From contig JABDMQ010000383.1 of the NCBI GenBank assembly GCA_013001365.1, positions 1 to 8,760 of the forward strand: 8,760 nucleotides of DNA. The letters are read 5' to 3'. Position numbers and translations under genes: made by a program. The notes below the pieces were generated by a model that worked only from the letters and a program-made list of their open reading frames with translations, made no database searches and was not told the origin of the DNA. Positions 1 through 5,204 of the stretch are shown in pieces. The DNA comes from Flavobacteriaceae bacterium (GTDB lineage: Bacteria > Bacteroidota > Bacteroidia > Flavobacteriales > Flavobacteriaceae). Numbering within the stretch: the first letter of the stretch is position 1; the number at the start of each line of letters is the position of its first letter.

Positions 1-1
1 T

Positions 2-967
2 GTTAATCCTGCGGTCTGTCCTGAGGACGTGGTTGATGCTATTTTAGCAGAATGCTACTGGAGAGCAGGATTTAACGGCGATGATAACCTCGCTGAGTAT
101 GAATTCTACTTCAATGAAAATGACGACCTAGTAGTACAGCATAGCGTTAACGACCAAGAGATCGTAGGCTTCTGGAATGCCTCTACAAACGACAACGGTG
201 CGACAACGATGACATTTGAGATTGGACAACCGTTATCTGATATCAATGGTGAGTGGACCGTGATCGAATGTTCTGATGAGCGTGTAAAAATGGTGATGGG
301 AGACTTGTACTTGGTATTTGAAAGAGAATGTGAAAGTGACAGTCCATATAGCTGTATTGAGAATATAGACCTTACGGTTGCCGTATGTGATGATGATGTT
401 AACGATGGCTTGACTGAATTCGATTTAACAGCGCTGCTTGCAAACTGTGCAAATGATCAACTGGAGTTGGCTTACTTTGTTAGCCTAGCAGATGCTGAGA
501 ACAATGTCAATCCAATCGAGTTCCCTTATACGAATGTTACCAATCCACAGACGCTTTACCTAAGAGCTAGCGTACCGGGTACGACAGACTTCGAAGTATT
601 TGAAGTGCAACTTATTGTGGAAGATTGTAGTACAGGATGTACCGAGGCCGATGTCGACCTATTCCTGATGGAATGCGAATGGTTTGCTGTGGATTTCAAC
701 GGAAGTGACGACCTAAGCATATTTGAGTTGGACTTTAATGACAATAGTAATTTGGTGATTACCAATACCACGAACAATGAAACAGTGAATGGATTCTGGG
801 CGACTTCCGAAACCGCAGATGGGGTCTGGATAGAGCTAGATAACTTGAATGGATCCAATATACAGGCATTGACTGGAACTTGGTTAGTGACCGAATGTTC
901 GGAAACCAGACTGAAACTAGAGAACGATAACAATGGCTATGTAGTCATTGAGAGAGAATGTAATTAA
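2..967 (+). CDS. Secreted multidomain protein with lipocalin-like repeats, C-terminal part (5' end outside window)
   Basis: The reading frame is open to the left window edge, so this is the C-terminal 321 residues of a longer protein; the GTG at 29 is internal, because the repeat unit already begins with the Cys codon at 17-19. Three domains are visible: a lipocalin-like unit (17-331), a domain with the pattern NDGLTEFDLT ... NPQTLYLRA ... C (353-628), and a second lipocalin-like unit (638-961). The middle pattern is known from large surface adhesins of Bacteroidota. Both lipocalin-like units share Cys-x11-Cys, an aromatic/Asp-Phe-Asn core, GFW, a (G)(E/T)W...EC strand and a closing (V/I)xEREC, so an extracytoplasmic, disulfide-bonded protein is inferred. 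No C-terminal type IX sorting domain follows the last repeat, so anchoring must depend on the unseen N-terminus. The exact function is unknown. The next gene, 35 bp downstream, encodes a relative of the repeat. Confidence 0.8.
   Translation, partial: VNPAVCPEDVVDAILAECYWRAGFNGDDNLAEYEFYFNENDDLVVQHSVNDQEIVGFWNASTNDNGATTMTFEIGQPLSDINGEWTVIECSDERVKMVMGDLYLVFERECESDSPYSCIENIDLTVAVCDDDVNDGLTEFDLTALLANCANDQLELAYFVSLADAENNVNPIEFPYTNVTNPQTLYLRASVPGTTDFEVFEVQLIVEDCSTGCTEADVDLFLMECEWFAVDFNGSDDLSIFELDFNDNSNLVITNTTNNETVNGFWATSETADGVWIELDNLNGSNIQALTGTWLVTECSETRLKLENDNNGYVVIERECN
17..331 (+). repeat. Lipocalin-like domain repeat, copy 1
   Basis: This protein-level repeat of about 105 residues starts with CPED and ends with FEREC. 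It aligns with copy 2 at 638-961 through four Cys, the motif GFW, the FNGDDNL/FNGSDDL segment and the closing EREC. Nucleotide identity is clearly lower than protein similarity, so the duplication is old. Confidence 0.75.
353..628 (+). other. FDLT-type adhesin repeat domain within the secreted protein
   Basis: This stretch of about 92 residues starts and ends with Cys and contains VCDDDVNDGLTEFDLT, a Tyr-Phe strand, Ala-Asp-Ala, and TNPQTLYLRA. The pattern matches a beta-rich repeat that occurs in tandem in large gliding-motility or type IX secreted surface proteins of Bacteroidota. This assignment is from memory of the family's pattern, not a search. Confidence 0.65.
638..961 (+). repeat. 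Lipocalin-like domain repeat, copy 2
   Basis: The second copy of the unit starts with CTEADVD and ends with IEREC just before the stop codon. Its Cys spacing (12, 74 and 21 residues) nearly equals that of copy 1 (12, 72 and 20), which supports conserved disulfides. Confidence 0.75.
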
Positions 968-1002
968 TAATAAGTGAATGATTAATCCATAAATCAATTA
1001 AA

Positions 1003-1479
1003 ATGAAAAAGTCAATTAAAATAGCATGTATCGCGGTGTTGTCGTTGACATTGTTATCCTCAACCTGCTCATCTGACGACGACAACAACGTGATGGTCGA
1101 TAATTCGGCTGAAATCCAGACAATTGTGAATTTAGCCGAATCCGGAGCTTGGCAGATTACCTACTTCTTTGATGACCCTGCGGATGAAACAAACCATTTT
1201 AGCGGGTATCAGTTCTTGTTCAATTCAAACGGAACGATTACTGCTTCCAATAGTACGTCGACAGTCACAGGAACATGGTCCGTAACGGATGATAGTAGCA
1301 GTGATGACAGTAGTAGCGATGACGATATTGACTTTAACATCTCATTTGCATCGCCTGCCGATTTCCAGGAATTAAGTGATGATTGGGATATTTTATCACG
1401 ATCGAATTCCAAGATCGAGCTTATAGATGTAAGTGGTGGTAACGGCGGTACGGATTACTTGACCTTCGAAAAACTGTAA
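1003..1479 (+). CDS. Surface-exposed lipocalin-like lipoprotein
   Basis: The 158-residue product starts with a lipoprotein signal peptide (MKKSIKIACIAVLSLTLLSST) with Cys22 as the lipidated residue. The following SSDDDNN resembles the Ser/Asp-rich export signal that sends Bacteroidota lipoproteins to the outer face of the outer membrane. Residues 37-158 follow the order of the lipocalin-like repeat of the upstream gene: AESGAW, FSGYQFLFN, GTW, LSDDWDIL, IEL and a closing YLTFEKL. The positions that are Cys in the repeats are Ser here. An Asp/Ser-only segment (96-108) sits in what should be a loop between strands. The ATG is preceded by an A-rich leader without Shine-Dalgarno, usual for the phylum. 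It lies 35 bp after the previous gene and is followed by a terminator at 1556, so the two may share a transcript. Ligand and role are unknown. Confidence 0.8.
   Translation: MKKSIKIACIAVLSLTLLSSTCSSDDDNNVMVDNSAEIQTIVNLAESGAWQITYFFDDPADETNHFSGYQFLFNSNGTITASNSTSTVTGTWSVTDDSSSDDSSSDDDIDFNISFASPADFQELSDDWDILSRSNSKIELIDVSGGNGGTDYLTFEKL
1288..1326 (+). repeat. Ser/Asp codon tandem repeat, 15-bp unit
   Basis: Two units of 15 bp (1288-1302 and 1303-1317) match at 12 of 15 positions and encode DDSSS twice, followed by DDD. This is a short in-frame duplication that lengthens an acidic loop. Confidence 0.7.
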
Positions 1480-1496
1480 GCTTATGTTTTAGGTGA

Positions 1497-1546
1497 CGGG
1501 AAAATCTGATTGTATTAATAGCTTTAGACTTCCGATGATTTTCCCG
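1497..1546 (+). other. 10-bp perfect inverted repeat with 30-nt loop in the 3' UTR
   Basis: CGGGAAAATC (1497-1506) and GATTTTCCCG (1537-1546) are perfect reverse complements. There is no T-run after the right arm, so it does not look like a terminator. It lies 17 bp after the lipoprotein stop and 9 bp before the terminator stem. It may protect the mRNA 3' end or bind a protein; function is unknown. Confidence 0.5.
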
Positions 1547-1555
1547 AGTTTAAAC

Positions 1556-1589
1556 AATGGCTGCAAATAAAGTTTGCAGCCATTTTTTT
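1556..1589 (+). terminator. Intrinsic terminator of the lipoprotein gene
   Basis: A perfect 12-bp stem (AATGGCTGCAAA with TTTGCAGCCATT) closes a TAAAG loop, and the right arm runs straight into seven T residues (1583-1589). This is a textbook rho-independent terminator on the plus strand. Confidence 0.9.
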
Positions 1590-1647
1590 GTTCAAAACAA
1601 TTCATTATATTTACAGCGATTAATAGCTAAATTTTATCCAATATTAC

Positions 1648-1689
1648 AAAGTGGTCGTGCATGCTAATGCAAGACCACTTTTTATTTTT
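1648..1689 (+). terminator. Second intrinsic terminator upstream of ffh
   Basis: The stem AAAGTGGTC / GACCACTTT is extended after a G-A mismatch by TGCAT / ATGCA around a GCTA loop, and is followed by TTTTT-A-TTTTT. It points the same way as the terminator about 60 bp upstream. It either backs that one up or ends a short transcript beginning between them. A GTG inside this hairpin (1651) is in frame with ffh but is not a credible start. Confidence 0.85.
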
Positions 1690-1706
1690 CAATATTCCTG
1701 TTTCAG

Positions 1707-1745
1707 CTTCTATAATAGCTTGCAAATCCTTAAATTTGCAACTCT
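1707..1745 (+). promoter_or_regulatory. Candidate ffh promoter (Bacteroidota type)
   Basis: TAAATTTG at 1731-1738 is a perfect match to the phylum's -7 consensus TAnnTTTG. At 20 bp upstream the -33 region is only CTTC (consensus TTTG), a weak match. Transcription would start near 1743, leaving a leader of about 19 nt before the ATG at 1762. The position just after the second terminator fits a fresh transcription start for ffh. Confidence 0.5.
1720..1741. promoter_or_regulatory. Dyad TTGCAAAT-N6-ATTTGCAA over the ffh -7 box
   Basis: Two perfect 8-bp arms (1720-1727 and 1734-1741) are separated by CCTTAA. The right arm covers most of the -7 element. The size and place are those of an operator for a dimeric repressor, but it could also be chance in an AT-rich spacer. 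No cognate regulator gene is in the window. Confidence 0.35.
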
Positions 1746-1746
1746 T

Positions 1747-1754
1747 GAAAAGGA
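1747..1754 (+). promoter_or_regulatory. Shine-Dalgarno-like site of ffh
   Basis: GAAAAGGA ends 7 nt before the ATG at 1762. It fixes that ATG, rather than the in-frame GTG at 1651, as the start of ffh. Confidence 0.6.
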
Positions 1755-1761
1755 ATGGATC

Positions 1762-3090
1762 ATGTTCAATAATTTAACAGATAAACTAGATAAGGCGCTT
1801 CACGTCCTAAAGGGTCATGGAAGCATTACCGAGGTCAATGTTGCGGAGACACTCAAAGAGGTGCGTCGCGCACTACTGGATGCTGATGTTAACTTCAAGA
1901 TCGCTAAGGACTTCACCAATAAGGTAAAGGAGAAAGCACTTGGGCAGAATGTATTGACTTCGTTACAGCCAGGACAACTCATGGTAAAGATCGTCAAGGA
2001 CGAACTGACCCAACTTATGGGTGGCGATGCTGAGGGCATCAACTTATCGGGAACACCTTCGATCATCTTGATGTCTGGTCTTCAAGGATCGGGTAAGACT
2101 ACCTTCTCCGGGAAATTGGCCAATTACCTCAAGAACAAGAAAACCAAGAAACCGTTATTGGTGGCCTGTGACGTCTATCGTCCTGCGGCTATCGATCAGT
2201 TACATATAGTTGGTGACCAGATCAAGGTCGATGTTTATAGCGATAAGGGCAATAATGATCCAGTAGCTATTGCCAAGGCTGGTATCGAGCATGCAAAGGC
2301 CAATGGACATAATGTCGTGATCATCGATACTGCGGGTCGTTTGGCAGTAGATGAAGCCATGATGACCGAGATCTCGAATATCCATAAAGCCATAGAGCCT
2401 CAGGAAACCTTGTTCGTTGTGGATTCCATGACTGGACAAGATGCAGTGAATACCGCCAAGGCATTTAACGACATCCTGAATTTCGATGGTTTGATACTAA
2501 CGAAACTGGATGGTGATACGCGTGGTGGTGCAGCTATCTCGATTAAATCCGTCGTCAATAAACCGATCAAGTTCATTGGTACGGGTGAAAAGATGGAGGC
2601 GATCGATGTTTTCTATCCTTCGAGAATGGCAGATCGAATTCTTGGAATGGGTGATGTGGTTTCCCTTGTGGAACGTGCCCAAGAGCAATTCGATGAGGAA
2701 GAGGCGCGTAAGATCCAAAAGAAGATCGCGAAGAACCGTTTTGGGTTCGATGATTTCTTGAAGCAAATACAACAGGTCAAGAAGATGGGTAACATGAAAG
2801 ACCTGATCGGAATGATACCAGGAGCTGGAAAAATGATGAAGGATATCGACATCGATGATGATGCCTTTAAACATATTGAGGCTATGATCCACTCCATGAC
2901 ACCAAAAGAGCGATCCAACCCATCCTTAATAAATTCAAGCAGGAAAAAACGAATAAGCAAAGGTTCAGGAACGAGCATACAGCAGGTCAATCAATTGATG
3001 AAGCAGTTCGATCAAATGAGCAAGATGATGAAAATGATGCAAGGCGGTGGCGGCAAGAAGATGATGCAGATGATGGGGCGGATGAAATAA
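1762..3090 (+). CDS. ffh: Signal recognition particle protein Ffh (SRP54 GTPase)
   Basis: Ffh binds the SRP RNA and signal sequences of nascent inner-membrane proteins and delivers ribosomes to the receptor FtsY, hydrolysing GTP. With the ATG at 1762 the protein is 442 residues, the family's normal length, and begins MFNNLTDKLDKAL as usual for Ffh. Visible elements are the N domain (about 1-90), G1 GLQGSGKT (106-113), DVYRPAA (137-143), G3 DTAGR (189-193), G4 TKLDGD (247-252), GTGEK (273-277), and a methionine-rich M domain (about 295-442) with the RNA-binding motif SRKKRISKGSG (393-403). The tail is rich in MMK/MMQ, as expected for the signal-sequence groove. It has its own probable promoter at 1731 and a hairpin over the stop codon. 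The SRP RNA gene is not in this window. Confidence 0.97.
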   Translation: MFNNLTDKLDKALHVLKGHGSITEVNVAETLKEVRRALLDADVNFKIAKDFTNKVKEKALGQNVLTSLQPGQLMVKIVKDELTQLMGGDAEGINLSGTPSIILMSGLQGSGKTTFSGKLANYLKNKKTKKPLLVACDVYRPAAIDQLHIVGDQIKVDVYSDKGNNDPVAIAKAGIEHAKANGHNVVIIDTAGRLAVDEAMMTEISNIHKAIEPQETLFVVDSMTGQDAVNTAKAFNDILNFDGLILTKLDGDTRGGAAISIKSVVNKPIKFIGTGEKMEAIDVFYPSRMADRILGMGDVVSLVERAQEQFDEEEARKIQKKIAKNRFGFDDFLKQIQQVKKMGNMKDLIGMIPGAGKMMKDIDIDDDAFKHIEAMIHSMTPKERSNPSLINSSRKKRISKGSGTSIQQVNQLMKQFDQMSKMMKMMQGGGGKKMMQMMGRMK

Positions 3091-3105
3091 GCGAAGCTTA
3101 TTTCA
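3083..3105 (+). other. Perfect 10-bp hairpin with GAA triloop over the ffh stop codon
   Basis: TGAAATAAGC (3083-3092), loop GAA, and GCTTATTTCA (3096-3105) form a perfect hairpin that contains the TAA stop (3088-3090). The core GCGAAGC is a known unusually stable mini-hairpin. No T-run follows, so it is a poor terminator; it may stabilise the ffh 3' end or separate ffh from the downstream gene. Confidence 0.6.
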
Positions 3106-3166
3106 ATTTAAGTTGTCAGTCGCAGCTTTCAGAGGTGTTTGTTTGAAAAACTAGAAGTTTTAATAA

Positions 3167-3541
3167 ATGGATTTCAAGAAATTAATAGCTTATCAAAAAT
3201 CATTTGATTTGGCTATGAATATTTTTGAATTATCCAAGAAGTTTCCCAAAGAGGAGACATATTCATTAACCGATCAAATAAGAAGAAGCTCTCGTTCTGT
3301 ATGCGCAAATATATCAGAAGCCTATAGAAAAAGAAGATACCCTAAACACTTTGTTAGTAAGTTGACAGATGCTGATAGTGAAAATTCTGAAACAAATACA
3401 TGGTTAGATTTTGTTTTAGAATGTAATTATATCAATAAAGATGCACATGCTGCATGTGTTAATGAAGGTATTGAAATTGGCAAACTAATAAATTACATGA
3501 TTAATAATCCAGGAAAGTTTGGCGTGAGCGCTGATAACTGA
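3167..3541 (+). CDS. Four-helix-bundle protein (23S rRNA intervening-sequence family)
   Basis: The 124-residue product matches the TIGR02436/S23-type family, first found encoded in intervening sequences of 23S rRNA genes and known structurally as a pentameric four-helix bundle. Typical pieces are MDFKKLIAYQKSFDLA (helix 1), LTDQIRRSSRSVCANISEAYRK (the conserved Arg-rich and NI-E segment, about 34-55), ADSENSETNTWLDFVLECNYI (about 68-88), and EIGKLINYMINNP (about 102-114). The biochemical role of the family is unknown, with nucleic-acid binding often suggested. GC over 3181-3540 is about 31% by hand count, against about 45% in sample lines of ffh and folD. It lies between two housekeeping genes, inside flanking inverted repeats, which suggests acquisition. 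The ATG at 3167 has an A-rich leader and no Shine-Dalgarno. The stop codon is part of the right-hand repeat. Confidence 0.88.
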   Translation: MDFKKLIAYQKSFDLAMNIFELSKKFPKEETYSLTDQIRRSSRSVCANISEAYRKRRYPKHFVSKLTDADSENSETNTWLDFVLECNYINKDAHAACVNEGIEIGKLINYMINNPGKFGVSADN

Positions 3542-3558
3542 TTCTGGGACTGAAAACT
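3531..3558 (+). repeat. Degenerate CTGA-phased tandem string
   Basis: CTG occurs at 3531, 3538, 3544 and 3550, giving units CTGATAA, CTGATT, CTGGGA and CTGAAAA in a 6-7 bp phase. The string includes the stop codon of the four-helix-bundle gene. The upstream flank carries the complementary TCAG/GCAG strings at 3116-3132 in the same spacing. Confidence 0.5.
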
Positions 3559-3565
3559 AATTAAT

Positions 3566-4444
3566 ATGACAATACTGGACGGCAAGAAAATCAGCAACGA
3601 CATAAAGAATGAAATCACCGAAGAGGTGAACAAGATCAAGGAGAGAGGCGAGAAAGTGCCTCATTTGGCTGCTGTGATCGTTGGGAATGGTGGAGCAAGT
3701 CTAACCTATGTGGGCAGTAAAGTACGTGCCTGCGAACGTGTTGGATTCAAGTCGACCATGGTAAGGATGTCCAATACCACAAGCGAAGTGGAACTTTTAG
3801 ACAAGATCGAGGAGCTCAATAATAATGACGAGATCGATGGGTTTATAGTACAATTGCCATTACCACCCCAAATAGATACCCAAAAAGTATTGATGGCCGT
3901 GGACCCAAATAAGGATGTTGATGGTTTTCACCCAATGAATTTCGGTAAAATGGCCTTAGACATGTCTACCTTCATTCCTGCAACTCCTTTTGGCATTTTG
4001 GAATTGTTGGATCGCTATCAGGTTGAAACGGATGGTAAACATACCGTAATAATTGGTCGTTCGCATATTGTTGGTCGACCTATGAGCATACTCATGGGTA
4101 GAAAAGGTTTCCCTGGTAATTCTACGGTTACATTAACACATAGTCATACCAAGAACATTACCCAAATTACGTCTCAAGCAGACATCATTATATCTGCACT
4201 AGGCGTTCCTAAATTCTTGAAAGCAGAAATGGTCAAGGATGATGTGGTGATCATTGATGTTGGCATTACGCGAGTTCCTGACGAAACCAAAGAGAAAGGG
4301 TACTACATTACTGGTGATGTGGATTTTGAGAATGTAAGCAAGAAAGCCAGTTATATTACTCCGGTACCTGGAGGTGTTGGTCCTATGACCATTGCCATGT
4401 TGCTTAAAAACACCTTGCTTGCCAGAGAAAGGAATTCACTCTAG
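3566..4444 (+). CDS. folD: Bifunctional methylenetetrahydrofolate dehydrogenase / methenyltetrahydrofolate cyclohydrolase FolD
   Basis: FolD interconverts 5,10-methylene-, 5,10-methenyl- and 10-formyl-tetrahydrofolate in the cytoplasm with NADP(+), supplying one-carbon units for purines and formyl-methionine. The 292 residues are the usual length. Signatures are TYVGSKVRACERVG with Tyr48 and catalytic Lys52, IVQLPLPPQID (94-104), DVDGFHPMNFG (117-127), FIPATPFGILELL (136-148, with Ala where many have Cys), the nucleotide-binding GRSHIVGRPM (164-173), and TPVPGGVGPMTIAMLLKNT (265-283). No key residue seems missing. The ATG at 3566 is preceded by ACTAATTAAT without Shine-Dalgarno. The gene starts 24 bp after the four-helix-bundle stop and may once have followed ffh directly. 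A TIGR02206-type gene follows after 34 bp with no terminator between, so they may be cotranscribed. Confidence 0.97.
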   Translation: MTILDGKKISNDIKNEITEEVNKIKERGEKVPHLAAVIVGNGGASLTYVGSKVRACERVGFKSTMVRMSNTTSEVELLDKIEELNNNDEIDGFIVQLPLPPQIDTQKVLMAVDPNKDVDGFHPMNFGKMALDMSTFIPATPFGILELLDRYQVETDGKHTVIIGRSHIVGRPMSILMGRKGFPGNSTVTLTHSHTKNITQITSQADIIISALGVPKFLKAEMVKDDVVIIDVGITRVPDETKEKGYYITGDVDFENVSKKASYITPVPGGVGPMTIAMLLKNTLLARERNSL

Positions 4445-4478
4445 GCATTTCCTTATATTGTGGTCATAATTGATTTAA

Positions 4479-5204
4479 TTGAGGTCATATTTCATTTCTA
4501 TTGAACGTGTTTCTGTTGGCAGTCTGGAGCATCTGTTACCCATCGCCATTGCAATTGTTCTTGCGTTTATCTTGATAAGGTATGCCAGGAAGCACTTTTC
4601 GGAAAAACAGCAGGTAAAGGCAATCCATGTTTTGGCAATTCTTGTTTCACTGACACTTGCTAGTTTTCATCTGTACTATATTGCTTTAGGAAACTATGAT
4701 TTCAAGACTGACTTGCCGCTGTTCCTTTGCAGTTTCATGGCTCTGACGATACCATTGTTTACCTATTTCAGAAAGTATTGGATGTACGAGATCCTGGTAT
4801 TCTGGATCATTGCAGGCACTTCGCAAGGTGTCATTACACCTGATATTCCTGAAGGGTTTCCTGCCTTCGATTATTTTAGGTATTGGACTGCCCACCTTGG
4901 TCTTCTGATAATAATTTTTTACGCAACCTTTGTTTTCGAAATGCGCCCGACATTGAGGAGTGTCATTAAGTCTATTCTGGCATTACAAGTCTACATTGGT
5001 CTTATGATGTTATTGAATTATTTGCTGGACGCGAATTACTCGTACCTTAATTATAAGCCTAAATCGGCTTCTGTTTTGGATTACCTAGGTGAATGGCCTT
5101 GGTACTTGGTACAAGCACAGATGCTATTGATTCCTTATTTTCTATTGATCTATGGATTGTTCCAAATAGGAAGGAAGCGAACTATTTCGCAAACAATTGA
5201 TTGA
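4479..5204 (+). CDS. TIGR02206/YwaF-family integral membrane protein
   Basis: The 241-residue product has about seven hydrophobic helices (near 19-36, 50-69, 79-96, 103-119, 138-154, 163-182 and 208-228). Family features are SLEHLLP at the start of helix 1, LYYIALGNYDFKTDLPLFLCSF (about 65-86), WIIAGTSQGVITPD in helix 4 and the loop NYKPKSASVLDYLG before the last helix. This matches the YwaF/TIGR02206 family, whose function is not established. The start is uncertain: a stop codon lies at 4476-4478, no ATG or GTG occurs in frame before the first helix, and TTG at 4479 is the best available start. A frameshift or an ATT start cannot be excluded, but the N-terminal length fits the family. The 3' end overlaps the convergent VOC gene by 23 bp. 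Confidence 0.8.
   Translation: MRSYFISIERVSVGSLEHLLPIAIAIVLAFILIRYARKHFSEKQQVKAIHVLAILVSLTLASFHLYYIALGNYDFKTDLPLFLCSFMALTIPLFTYFRKYWMYEILVFWIIAGTSQGVITPDIPEGFPAFDYFRYWTAHLGLLIIIFYATFVFEMRPTLRSVIKSILALQVYIGLMMLLNYLLDANYSYLNYKPKSASVLDYLGEWPWYLVQAQMLLIPYFLLIYGLFQIGRKRTISQTID

Larger units (their letters stand above)
3111..3558 (+). mobile_element. Putative IVS-like insertion unit carrying a four-helix-bundle gene
   Basis: Imperfect inverted repeats bracket the four-helix-bundle gene. The left end (3111-3125, AGTTGTCAGTCGCAG) matches the reverse complement of the right end (3544-3558) at 13 of 15 positions. Pairing resumes one bulge and two mismatches further in (TCAG 3129-3132 with CTGA 3538-3541). 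The enclosed DNA is far more AT-rich than ffh and folD on either side. There is no transposase, and no clear target-site duplication was seen. The reading as an inserted unit is inference; the repeats and composition are directly visible. Confidence 0.45.

Noticed and set aside
29..31. GTG at 29 as the start of the first gene
   Set aside because: The frame is open to the window edge, and the repeat unit begins with the Cys codon at 17-19, so the GTG is an internal valine.
1648..1689. SRP (4.5S-like) RNA upstream of ffh
   Set aside because: The hairpin is short, has a GCTA loop instead of the conserved GGAA-type tetraloop, lacks the domain IV internal loops and ends in a T-run, so it is a terminator.
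1651..1761. N-terminal extension of Ffh from the GTG at 1651
   Set aside because: The GTG lies inside a terminator hairpin, the 37 extra residues resemble no Ffh, and the ATG at 1762 with AAAAGGA upstream gives the standard N-terminus and length.
2497..2990. Long open frames antisense to ffh
   Set aside because: They lie opposite well-supported ffh coding sequence and show no domain features, as expected from codon bias.
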